64,000 nt of DNA from Natronococcus sp. A-GB7 (GTDB lineage Archaea > Halobacteriota > Halobacteria > Halobacteriales > Natrialbaceae). The stretch's first letter is position 1; each line of letters starts with the position of its first letter. Under the pieces are notes generated by a model. The model worked only from the letters and a program-made list of their open reading frames with translations, had not been told where the DNA came from and did no database searches. Location of the stretch: the NCBI RefSeq assembly GCF_029688865.1, contig NZ_JARUKV010000009.1, positions 100,285 to 164,284 of the forward strand. The letters run 5' to 3'. Positions 27,874-35,181 of this stretch are shown here, in pieces. The translations under genes and the position numbers were made by a program.

Positions 27874-28533
27874 ATGGTGACCCGTTCGCGCCGCAGCTCC
27901 GATACCGACTCCCGCTCCGGCGGTCCCATCCTCGAGGTGCTGCTCATCTTCGTGGTCGTGCTCATCGCCCAGACCGTCGCCGCAGTTATCAGCGCCGGGT
28001 TGATGGCCGGACTGTTCGTCCTCGGGCCGCCGCTGACCGCGAACCCCTGGACGATCGTCACCAGCGTCTACGCCCACAGCGGGCTCGGTCACCTGCTCTC
28101 GAACAGCGTCGGGCTCGTGCTGTTCGGCTGGCCGATCGCCCGCGCGACGACGCGGCTGCGCTTTCACACGTTCTTCCTCGTGACGGGGGCGCTCGCCGGA
28201 ATCACGCAGGTGGTGACGAGTAGCTTCTTCGCCTCGATCGGCGTCGGCGACCCGACCGCCGTGCTCGGCGCCAGCGGCGCGGTGTTCGCGCTGGCGGGCT
28301 ACCTGATCGCAGGCAACCGTCTCTCGGACGCGTTCGCGTCGGTCGTCGAGATCCCCCGATGGGCTGCCGTGGCCGTCTTCGTCGTCCTCGCGGCCGTGAT
28401 CACGATCGCGACGGGCGCCCCCGGCGTCGCCCTGATCGCCCACTTCACCGGGTTCCTGCTCGGACTGCTCGCGGGTCGGGCCGGCGTGCTGGACGTGGCC
28501 TCGAGGCGGGCTCGAGCCGACGCGAGTGTGTGA
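27874..28533 (+). CDS. Rhomboid family intramembrane serine protease
   Basis: This 219-residue protein has six or so membrane helices. The catalytic Ser134 sits in GASGAVFAL, and its partner is His190 in AHFTGFLLGLLAGR. The HSGLGHLLSNS stretch (residues 68-78) is the family's oxyanion-loop H-x2-N-type region. Rhomboids cut single-pass membrane proteins within the bilayer. An acidic/serine N-tail precedes the first helix. Natural substrates are unknown. Confidence 0.92.
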   Translation: MVTRSRRSSDTDSRSGGPILEVLLIFVVVLIAQTVAAVISAGLMAGLFVLGPPLTANPWTIVTSVYAHSGLGHLLSNSVGLVLFGWPIARATTRLRFHTFFLVTGALAGITQVVTSSFFASIGVGDPTAVLGASGAVFALAGYLIAGNRLSDAFASVVEIPRWAAVAVFVVLAAVITIATGAPGVALIAHFTGFLLGLLAGRAGVLDVASRRARADASV

Positions 28534-28660
28534 TCGTCTCGGGGGTGGCTCGAGGTCAGGAGTGTTGGAGGTCTGGCTCGAGGCCCGTCGCGTGTGCTCG
28601 CGGCCCACGTCGTTTCCGAAACGCAAGCTACAAGTAGAAACCACGGGTAGAAACGGTCGC

Positions 28661-28732
28661 GGGCTCGTAGATCAGTGGTAGATCGCTTCCTTCGCAAGGA
28701 AGAGGCCCTGGGTTCAAATCCCAGCGAGTCCA
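28661..28732 (+). tRNA. tRNA-Ala (anticodon CGC)
   Basis: Cloverleaf of 72 nt: acceptor gggctcg/cgagtcc with one G-U pair and discriminator A, and D-stem gatc/gatc. The anticodon stem cttcc/ggaag encloses loop ttcgcaa (anticodon CGC, reading GCG). The T-stem ctggg/cccag holds loop ttcaaat. No encoded CCA and no intron. Several direct and inverted copies of its 3' half lie in the next 240 nt, as expected of a tRNA that has served as an integration site. Confidence 0.95.
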
Positions 28733-28774
28733 TAATTCTGCGCCGCGAGCAAACTCGCGAGCGGCGCAAATTAT
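28732..28774. repeat. Long inverted repeat abutting the tRNA 3' end
   Basis: ataatt(c)tgcgccgc at 28732-28746 pairs with gcggcgcaaattat at 28761-28774, a 14-bp stem with one bulged base. The first base is the tRNA discriminator. It could end transcription or mark a recombination scar. Confidence 0.6.
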
Positions 28775-28785
28775 CGTCGATGCTC

Positions 28786-28795
28786 GGATTTGAAC
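28786..28795 (-). repeat. Inverted copy of tRNA-Ala T-loop
   Basis: ggatttgaac is the exact reverse complement of gttcaaatcc in the T-arm of the tRNA (28712-28721). It faces the direct copy at 28855-28876, so the two form an imperfect inverted pair. Confidence 0.5.
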
Positions 28796-28854
28796 TAGAC
28801 CAGTCGCAGCCCGGGAAGCGAGCGCAGCGAGCGACCCGGAACGTCTGGGCGTAG

Positions 28855-28876
28855 TTCAACATCCCAGCGAGTCCAT
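28855..28876 (+). repeat. Direct copy of tRNA-Ala 3' end (att-like)
   Basis: This copy equals the tRNA 3' segment 28713-28733 (ttcaaatcccagcgagtcca plus t) except for one inserted base after ttcaa. Its position after a tRNA and its length of about 21 bp are those expected of an attachment-site duplicate left by an integrated element. Confidence 0.65.
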
Positions 28877-28906
28877 TTCCTTCCGCTCACTTCGTTCGCT
28901 CCAGTC

Positions 28907-28919
28907 AATGGACTCGCTG
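28907..28919 (-). repeat. Inverted copy of tRNA-Ala 3' end
   Basis: aatggactcgctg is the reverse complement of cagcgagtccatt, matching the copy at 28863-28877. Confidence 0.55.
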
Positions 28920-28925
28920 TACCTC

Positions 28926-28944
28926 GCAAACGCGAAGCGTTTGC
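28926..28944. repeat. Perfect 8-bp hairpin
   Basis: gcaaacgc and gcgtttgc form an 8-bp stem with a 3-nt loop between two tRNA-end copies. Confidence 0.5.
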
Positions 28945-28947
28945 TCA

Positions 28948-28961
28948 GTCCCAGCGAGTCC
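28948..28961 (+). repeat. Second direct copy of tRNA-Ala 3' end
   Basis: gtcccagcgagtcc repeats the terminal 13 bases of the acceptor/T-stem side of the tRNA (tcccagcgagtcc). It ends a cluster of tRNA-derived fragments starting at 28661. Confidence 0.6.
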
Positions 28962-29187
28962 GTGATTCCTGCGCGGCCCACAAATTCCTGAGCCGTGAGA
29001 ATCGTCGTCGAAGACAGGATCTGGATCCTCGCTGTCGCGGTTCTCCCAGCAAGCACGCGGGAACGGCCGCTTCCGTGTAACAGTCGAGCCACGCCATTTT
29101 TAAGAACAAATCAAAACGGGGTTTGTTTCCTCTCTAACGAAACTCGAGTGGGGATATTTTGACACTCCTGGTGGTGCGTATCCCTGC
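28962..29187. other. Intergenic region upstream of ferredoxin gene
   Basis: These 226 bases hold no convincing gene. They are more AT-rich from about 29095, with gatatttt (about 29153-29160) as a plausible TATA box 28-35 nt before the ferredoxin start. Confidence 0.5.
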
Positions 29188-29646
29188 ATGACCGACTCAC
29201 CACCCAGCTCTGCTCGAGCAACTACCTCGTCCTGTCCGGCGAAAACGCGGTTCGGTCTCGAGCGTCGCCACGTCCTGCTCGCAGCCGGAACCGCGGGAGC
29301 CGCTGCACTCGGCGGGTGCCTGGACGACGAAACCGACGACGAGGAAGCTGCGGCACACGACGTCACCTTCCTCGAGAACGGAGCGGAGACGGAGGTGACG
29401 GTCGAGGAGACCGAGGAACTGCTGTATCCGGCCCTCGAGGCGGACGTGGAGATCCCGTACTCGTGCGAAGCCGGAACCTGTGGCCAGTGTACCGCGCGCT
29501 ACGACGGGGACGCCACCGACGTCGTCGCCCACGACGGAAACGACTATCTCGAGGAGGACCAGATCGCCGACGGCTGGGTGTTGACGTGTGTCGCGTATCC
29601 GCGGGACAGTGCCGAACTCGAGGTCGCCCATCCGGACGATGCGTAG
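29188..29646 (+). CDS. Tat-exported lipoprotein [2Fe-2S] ferredoxin
   Basis: This 152-residue protein has a Tat signal (LERRHVLLAAGTAGAAALGGC) with lipobox Cys44, so it should sit on the outer face of the membrane as a lipoprotein. After an acidic linker comes a plant-type ferredoxin domain with cluster ligands Cys93, Cys98, Cys101 (SCEAGTCGQC) and Cys134. A ferredoxin outside the cell membrane is uncommon. The next gene, 9 nt on, encodes a heme-type membrane protein, a likely electron-transfer partner. The unusually long stretch before the RR pair leaves some doubt about the exact start. Confidence 0.87.
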   Translation: MTDSPPSSARATTSSCPAKTRFGLERRHVLLAAGTAGAAALGGCLDDETDDEEAAAHDVTFLENGAETEVTVEETEELLYPALEADVEIPYSCEAGTCGQCTARYDGDATDVVAHDGNDYLEEDQIADGWVLTCVAYPRDSAELEVAHPDDA

Positions 29647-29655
29647 TCTCGAGCA

Positions 29656-30294
29656 ATGACTGTTGATCCGTTCAATCGTGGCAAGCACCACGCCGCAGTC
29701 GTCGGGATCAGTCTCGTGATGGCGGGACTCCTGTGGATGGCGGGCTACGCACCGCCGCGAATTGTCGCCGCCGTCCCGTGGTTCCTGCTGTTTTTCGTCA
29801 TGGTTATCGGACCGCTGACAAAGATCTGGCCGCCGATCACTCGGCAGTTCTCCGGGAACTTCCCGCTCAACTGGCGGTCGGAACTGGGGATCTGGTTCGT
29901 GATCTGGTCGCTGGTGCACGTCCTCGCCGTGTTCGAGTCCATGGGCTGGGACGTGATCGGCTTCGTCGTGGGGATGAGTGCTTGGGCGTTTGCCGCCATC
30001 GCCGGCGTACTCATCGCGGTGATTCTGGCGCTCACCTCGAACAACGCGGCCTACCAGTTCATGGGACCGAAAGCCTGGAAGTGGCACCAGAGCCACGGCA
30101 CGTACGTCATGTTCTGGCTGCTGACGGTCCACATCTACGATCAGGTCTTCACTCCGAGCGGAGCGCTACCGGAGGATCCGCTCCATCTCCTGTACGTGGC
30201 TACCGTTCTCGTCGTCGTGACTCTGCACCTCGGTGCCTTCATCAAGGTCGTCAGCCACTACCGAGAGCACGGTGACTACCCCGGTAGTATCTAA
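29656..30294 (+). CDS. Ferric-reductase-like (MsrQ-type) heme membrane protein
   Basis: This 212-residue protein has six helices resembling the ferric-reductase-like transmembrane domain. Likely heme-ligand histidines lie in LVHVLAVF (about residue 96), in WHQSHGTYVMFWLLTVHIYD (about 140-156) and in the last helix (TLHLGAF). Proteins of this fold pass electrons across the membrane, for example MsrQ to exported methionine sulfoxide reductase. It is probably co-transcribed with the preceding lipoprotein ferredoxin; no MsrP-like molybdoenzyme is in the window. Confidence 0.8.
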   Translation: MTVDPFNRGKHHAAVVGISLVMAGLLWMAGYAPPRIVAAVPWFLLFFVMVIGPLTKIWPPITRQFSGNFPLNWRSELGIWFVIWSLVHVLAVFESMGWDVIGFVVGMSAWAFAAIAGVLIAVILALTSNNAAYQFMGPKAWKWHQSHGTYVMFWLLTVHIYDQVFTPSGALPEDPLHLLYVATVLVVVTLHLGAFIKVVSHYREHGDYPGSI

Positions 30295-30317
30295 CACTCT
30301 CGACTCTTCCTCGTCTC

Positions 30318-30548
30318 TCACTCGAGCTCTGCAAACCCATCCGAGCGAATATCCAACACTTTCTCGGACGGATAGTACCGCACGCCACACCCATCGAAGG
30401 GCTCGTTCCCCCGGAGCCACCCCGACTCGAGGATCGTCACGCGTTCGAAGGTCCGGACCAGTGTTTCCCCCCGCTGATCGCCACACTCGAGTTCGAGTTC
30501 GATCTCGATACCCCCCGTCTTGTCGGTTCGGTGATCGCCGTCGGCCAT
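30318..30548 (-). CDS. Small hypothetical protein
   Basis: The ATG at 30548 gives 76 residues, mostly beta-strand by pattern: IEIELELECGDQRGE, TLVRTFERVTI and VRYYPSEKVLDI. A TATA-like attaatac about 28 nt upstream and a purine-rich ggagaggaa before the start support it. Haloarchaeal small protein of unknown function. Confidence 0.65.
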   Translation of the reverse strand: MADGDHRTDKTGGIEIELELECGDQRGETLVRTFERVTILESGWLRGNEPFDGCGVRYYPSEKVLDIRSDGFAELE

Positions 30549-30866
30549 CGTCGTTCCTCTCCACCGTCGGTACGTATTAATCTCCGGACACGGGCAAGAC
30601 GGGTGCGGCCGCTCGAGCGCCTCCAGTCGGCTCCGATCGCGGGACGGCAGCGGCTCGAGGCTCGAGGACAACGGGGAACGGACCCCCGTGCTGGTGGGTG
30701 GAGGACGGCACTACGCGTCTCTGACGCCGGGACCGTCCCCATCTCTGGTTGCGAGAAGGATAAGCGATAGCCGATTGTCAAATATTGCCCAAGTCTCCGA
30801 CACGCTCGAGGCGGGGCCGCCCGCTCGAGACGGCTGGGACTGACGTTTCGGTGCTCGGCTCGCCGC
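30549..30866. other. Intergenic region, no gene seen
   Basis: The 318 bases between the small hypothetical gene and the protease stop contain the small gene's promoter at the left and otherwise no frame with local codon usage. Confidence 0.55.
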
Positions 30867-32216
30867 CTACGGCCGGCCCGGATCCGTCGCATCTTCGACC
30901 GCCGCCAGCGTGTCGAGGTAGCCCCGGCCGTAGTACTTGCGCGCGTACTCGTCGGGCACCGAGGCGGTTCGCTCGAGGGTCGTCCGCACCTGGTTGGCGT
31001 TCGCCTGTTCGTCGACGCTCTTGACGAGCGCGACGGCGCCCGCGACCTGCGGGGCCGCCATCGAGGTACCGGCCAGCCAGTCGTAGCCGTACTCGGCGCC
31101 CTGGTACTCACCGTCGTCGAACACCGGATCCGCGACCACGTTCAACACGTCGTCGTACTCGTACTCCCCACCCTGCCCGCCCGGCGCAGCGAGGTCGATT
31201 GCGCCGACGCCGTGGGTCGTGTACGTCGAGGGCGTGTAGGGAGGAGCGTCGTACTCGCCGGTCTCGGGATCGAACCCGACGGGACCCGTCGAACTCGTCG
31301 TGATTCCCCCGGCGGTCTCCGAGGAGTCCGTCTCGTCCTGGTTGAACTGGAGGCTCTCGCCCCAGTTGCCCGAGGCGTGGGTGTGGAGGGTTCCCTGCCG
31401 TCTCGCGTACGTCCCGACGCGCTGGTGGGCCCTTCCCCAGAGTTCGCCCGCCCCTTCGGATCGCATCAGCCACGTCCAGCCGAGGCTGAGGTTGGCGGCG
31501 TCGCAGCCGATCTCGGCCGCGTAGACCAGCGCCGCGAGCACTGAGCTCTGGAACGCGTCGCCCAGGTGCGCCGGCGGGAGCTCCGCCCGGTCCGCGCTCG
31601 CCGGATTGGCGGCGAACACGCGCAGGTCGACGAGTTCGGTACCGGGCGCCGAGCCGACGACCCCCGTCCCGTCGTCGCTTGCGCCGACGATCCCCGCGAC
31701 GTGCGTGCCGTGAGCTCCGCCGTAGGGCTCGCCGACGCCGTACTCGTCGTCGGCGAAGTTCTTCGAGAGATCGAGGTTGACCTGGCCCTCGAGATCCGGG
31801 TGGCCCGCGGCGACTCCGGTGTCGATGATTGCGACTCGAGTGCCTTCGCCGCGAGTATGGTCGTGGGCCTCCGGAATCCCCTGATTCGCCTTGTCCCACT
31901 GGTAGTCGGACAGATCCTCGTCACCCGTCGCGGTCGACTCCAGCCCTCTCCGTCGGGCCGGCCGGTAGCCGTCCGTCTCGAGTCGGACGTCGGGGGCGAA
32001 CTCGGCCCCCTGTCCCTCGAGTTCGTTCTCGCTGGATCGGACGACCAGCAGGTCGACCGGCTCCAGCTCGTGGACGGTCTCGACGCGGTCCTCGTCGCGT
32101 AGACTCGAGCGATCGACGAGAAACCGGTCGGTTGCGTCCGTCGCCGTCGCGACGGAGCCGAGTGCGAGGGTTCCGAGCGATACGCCGCTTGCCGTGATGA
32201 AGGTGCGTCGGTCCAT
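30867..32216 (-). CDS. Tat-exported subtilisin-like serine protease (halolysin type)
   Basis: This 449-residue protein begins with Tat signal MDRRTFITASGVSLGTLALG. A propeptide covers about residues 30-105, and the S8 catalytic domain follows with Asp132 (AIIDTG), His172 (HGTHVAG), Asn284 (ASGN, oxyanion hole) and Ser385 (GTSMAAP). It lacks the C-terminal extension of classical halolysins and ends soon after the catalytic domain. An insertion rich in Thr/Gly/Asp (about 290-375) precedes the Ser motif. It is an extracellular protease; alone, not in an operon. Confidence 0.93.
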   Translation of the reverse strand: MDRRTFITASGVSLGTLALGSVATATDATDRFLVDRSSLRDEDRVETVHELEPVDLLVVRSSENELEGQGAEFAPDVRLETDGYRPARRRGLESTATGDEDLSDYQWDKANQGIPEAHDHTRGEGTRVAIIDTGVAAGHPDLEGQVNLDLSKNFADDEYGVGEPYGGAHGTHVAGIVGASDDGTGVVGSAPGTELVDLRVFAANPASADRAELPPAHLGDAFQSSVLAALVYAAEIGCDAANLSLGWTWLMRSEGAGELWGRAHQRVGTYARRQGTLHTHASGNWGESLQFNQDETDSSETAGGITTSSTGPVGFDPETGEYDAPPYTPSTYTTHGVGAIDLAAPGGQGGEYEYDDVLNVVADPVFDDGEYQGAEYGYDWLAGTSMAAPQVAGAVALVKSVDEQANANQVRTTLERTASVPDEYARKYYGRGYLDTLAAVEDATDPGRP

Positions 32217-32504
32217 GATTCGAGCGGTCGGCGACGCGGGTGCCGACTCCTATCGAGTGCAGGTGCGGGCGTTCCGATACGCGTTGCCGTCCATATCTCT
32301 ATCTGAATAGGGTGACAAAATTTATGTCGGAGGCGGAAAATCCATCACCAACAATTCTAGTTTTAGGGCCGCGCTCCGGGCGTCGATAACGTAAACGCCT
32401 CGAGCGGCCGCGCCGTTCGTGCTGAGAGGACCGTCGGGAGTCGCGGCGCTACCCGGATCTGTCCGCTGTCGGCTCCCTTTCGACCGAGAACGAAACGAGG
32501 GCGA
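32217..32504. other. AT-rich upstream region of the protease gene
   Basis: No gene is visible in these 288 bases. The section 32295-32365 is distinctly AT-rich (gacaaaatttatgtcgg, then caacaattctagtttt), unlike flanking DNA, and may hold protease promoter elements. Confidence 0.5.
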
Positions 32505-32912
32505 CTACGCCTCGGGACTCGGCGACTGCACCCGCGAGAGGTAGGCGGTCAGGTCCGTCGTCGTCACGATCCCGATGACGCCCTCCTCGTCGTCGACGAC
32601 GGGGAGGTGGTGAAAGCCGTGCTCGACCATGAGGTCCGCCGCGTCGCGGATCCCCGTCTGGGCGTCCGTCGTGACGACGTCCGTGGTCATGTACCGGGAG
32701 ACCGACGTCTCGGCCTTCGGCTGGCTCTCGGCGACGATATCGACGAAGTCGGTCGTTGTCAGGATCCCCTCGAGTCGGTTCCGTTCGCCGACGACGATGA
32801 CCGATCCCACGCCGTTGTCACGCATCACCTGCCCCGCATCCTCGACGAGCGTCTCCGGCGTTACCGTCTGCAGATCGGTCGACATCACTCGCGCGACGAA
32901 AATATCGTCCAT
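32505..32912 (-). CDS. Two-CBS-domain protein
   Basis: From the ATG at 32912 (MDDIFVARVMS) this is 135 residues built of two CBS motifs, VMSTDLQTVTPETLVEDAGQVM-type and YMTTDVVTTDAQTGIRDAADLM-type (cited by opening residues). Each has a strand-strand-helix repeat ending in GIVT/GILTTTD. Paired CBS domains sense adenine nucleotides. With no fused enzyme, it probably acts as a small regulatory adaptor. Confidence 0.88.
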   Translation of the reverse strand: MDDIFVARVMSTDLQTVTPETLVEDAGQVMRDNGVGSVIVVGERNRLEGILTTTDFVDIVAESQPKAETSVSRYMTTDVVTTDAQTGIRDAADLMVEHGFHHLPVVDDEEGVIGIVTTTDLTAYLSRVQSPSPEA

Positions 32913-32983
32913 ACGAGGCGATTGGTACTGTAACCCATAAGGGTTGGCCAACCGGACAACGCGTGTCGACTCGACGGCGCAGG

Positions 32984-32991
32984 TTTAAGTA
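32984..32991 (+). promoter_or_regulatory. TATA-like box before the AddB-like gene
   Basis: tttaagta lies 28-35 nt before the ATG at 33019, fitting a leaderless start for the three-gene helicase-nuclease operon. Confidence 0.55.
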
Positions 32992-33018
32992 CGGAATCGG
33001 ACATAGTCGGTACCGTTG

Positions 33019-35181
33019 ATGCCTTCGCCGCCCCGCCTCTCCGGTTCCTGCAAACTCCTCCCCGGTCCCGAGAGCGACCCGCTCGCGGCCGCGGCCGAGC
33101 TGTACGCGGAGCTGGCCGCACGCCACGGGGACCGGAACGTCCTCGTGCTCAAGCGACACCCGACGGGCCTCGACCGACTCGCCGAGACGCTCGGCACCGA
33201 CGACGCGCCCCGTTCGCCCCGCGTCGAGTCCCTGCCGGAGCACGCCTCGAAGGCGATCGAGGCCTACGATCCAACCCTCGACCGCCTCGAGTACGAGGAA
33301 CGAATCGAGCTCATCTCGCTGGTGATCGACGGCGCCAGCCGCGATATTCCCGACTATCTCGAGCGCGCGGCCGACCGCGACGGGTTCGCCCGCGACGTCG
33401 GTCAGCTGCTGCTGGGTGCGACCCGCCAGCGGCTCCGGCTCGCCGACCTCGAGGACCCCCACGACTGTCTGGCCTTTCTGTACGCGATGAACGACCGGTT
33501 CCACGAGGTGCTCGAGCAGCGGGGGTACGTCGAGCGAGCCGACGTGGTCCCGCGGGCGGTCTCGCTGCTCGAGGACGACGCCGACGGCGTTCGCGGGCGG
33601 ATCACCGACTCCTTCGACGCCGTGCTGGCCGTCGAGTTCGAGGAGTTCCGCCGGCTCGATCGGCAGTATCTCGCCGCCCTCACCGGCGACGCCGAGCTGC
33701 GCTGTCTCGGTCAGCGCCACGCCAGCGTCGAGCGCACCGGAGTCGAGCCCGGCACCGTCGAGTCGATCGCGAGAGAAGTCGGCCTCGAGGTCGACCCCCT
33801 CGAGCCCGATGGCGGGGACGGCTCGCCCCACCGCGCGATCACGCGGTTTCTCGCGACCGGCGAGACGCCGACGACCCACGGAGCCGGCGAGCCCGCGTCC
33901 GAGGCAGCGACCGGACGCGCCGAACGGATCCGCACCCGCACCGCCCGCGAGCAGGTCCGGGCCGTCGCCCGGGAGATTCAATCCCTTCGGGGTCGCCACG
34001 GCTGGAGCTACGACGAGTTCGCGGTCGCGGTCCCCCGGATCGAGCGCGTCCCCGAGACCAGACGCCGGCTCCGCGAGGCCGGGATCCCGACGGCGACGAT
34101 CGGCACGCCCTCGCTCGCGGAGGACCCCGTCGTCAACGAGCTTTACGCGTTCGTCACGCTCCAGGCTCGCCGGGAGCGCGGTGCCCGCTCGCTCGAGGAC
34201 GACGACTCGACGACCCGACTCCGCGCCCGCGTTCCGGAGTTCGACCGATCGTTACTCGAGGCCTGCTCGGACTCGAGCGTCTCGGCTTCGCTCGAGCGCT
34301 GGATCGAGCGCACGGACCTCAAGGGACGGATCGCCCGCGAGGAGTCCTGGGTCGACGCCCGCGAACAGTTCGCGAGCGTCGAGCGCGTGCTCGAGATCGC
34401 CGGCTTCGTCGAGGAGACGGATCTGGTCGGCCCCGACTGGCGGGGGCTCCGGCGGATGCTCCGCCGGACGATCCGGTACGACGCCCCCTACGTCCACGCG
34501 GTCGAGACCCGTCCGCCGACCGGGGGCGTCGCCGTCTGTGCGGCCGACGACCTGAAGTACGACTCTCGTGAGGCCGTCTTCCTGCTCGACCTGCTCGACG
34601 ACCACTACCCCGGCGACGGACACCTCACGCGGCTGTTCCCGCGGGCGTGGCTCGAGTCGATGCCGAACTACCCCGCGGTGACGGACCCCTCCCCGGAGAC
34701 GGTCGCCGACACGTTCGCGCCCGTCGCGGATCCGAGCGAGGTGACCGACCCCTTCGACGCCTACCACGCCCAGCGCTCGCGGCGTCGGCTCGCGCTTGCC
34801 ACCCGCGCGGCCCGGACGCGGCTGTACTGCTGTTCGTACGAACGCGGCTCGGGCGGACTTCGACGAACCCACGAGGAGTCGCGCTACCTGCAGCTCGTCG
34901 CCGATGCGCCGGGACTCACCCTCGCGGACGCCGACGCCGACACGGCGCGGATCCGCGGCGAGGCGGCCGCGACCGAGGCGCTGCTCGCACAGCCCCGCGG
35001 GGAGCTCGAGCGCGTCCTCCGGGAGGCGAGCACCGGGGGTCGGGCCGACCTCGGCGAGACCGAGGAGCTGTTCGAGGAGATCGCGCTGCTGCTCGCCGAC
35101 GACGATCTCGACCCGGTGCTCGCGGAGGCGATCCGCTCGCAGTTCGAGTTCGCGGCTGGCGAGGTGGTCCGCGGTGAGTGA
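33019..35181 (+). CDS. AddB/RecC-like inactive helicase subunit
   Basis: From the ATG at 33019 the protein has 720 residues. Its order resembles the helicase half of AddB/RecC: an N-terminal alpha/beta section, a helical insert, then VPRIERVPETRRRLREAGIP and a later superfamily-1-like region. Where AddB or UvrD has the Walker A loop (GxxGxGK[TS]), this protein has LLPGPESDPLA with no GK, so ATP hydrolysis is unlikely here. It overlaps the next gene by 8 nt. Read together with the following Fe-S nuclease-like gene it corresponds to a split AddB. Remote homology makes the exact family assignment moderate. Confidence 0.72.
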   Translation: MPSPPRLSGSCKLLPGPESDPLAAAAELYAELAARHGDRNVLVLKRHPTGLDRLAETLGTDDAPRSPRVESLPEHASKAIEAYDPTLDRLEYEERIELISLVIDGASRDIPDYLERAADRDGFARDVGQLLLGATRQRLRLADLEDPHDCLAFLYAMNDRFHEVLEQRGYVERADVVPRAVSLLEDDADGVRGRITDSFDAVLAVEFEEFRRLDRQYLAALTGDAELRCLGQRHASVERTGVEPGTVESIAREVGLEVDPLEPDGGDGSPHRAITRFLATGETPTTHGAGEPASEAATGRAERIRTRTAREQVRAVAREIQSLRGRHGWSYDEFAVAVPRIERVPETRRRLREAGIPTATIGTPSLAEDPVVNELYAFVTLQARRERGARSLEDDDSTTRLRARVPEFDRSLLEACSDSSVSASLERWIERTDLKGRIAREESWVDAREQFASVERVLEIAGFVEETDLVGPDWRGLRRMLRRTIRYDAPYVHAVETRPPTGGVAVCAADDLKYDSREAVFLLDLLDDHYPGDGHLTRLFPRAWLESMPNYPAVTDPSPETVADTFAPVADPSEVTDPFDAYHAQRSRRRLALATRAARTRLYCCSYERGSGGLRRTHEESRYLQLVADAPGLTLADADADTARIRGEAAATEALLAQPRGELERVLREASTGGRADLGETEELFEEIALLLADDDLDPVLAEAIRSQFEFAAGEVVRGE

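Noticed and set aside
28856..29092. 78-codon minus-strand frame downstream of tRNA-Ala
   Set aside because: It reads repeatedly through tRNA 3'-end copies (DSLG motifs), so it is a by-product of the repeats rather than a gene.
28661..29187. Possible CRISPR array because of clustered short repeats
   Set aside because: Repeats differ in length and orientation, spacing is irregular, and all derive from the adjacent tRNA; no cas genes are nearby. The Cas4-like cysteine pattern at 35-36 kb belongs to an AddB-like protein.
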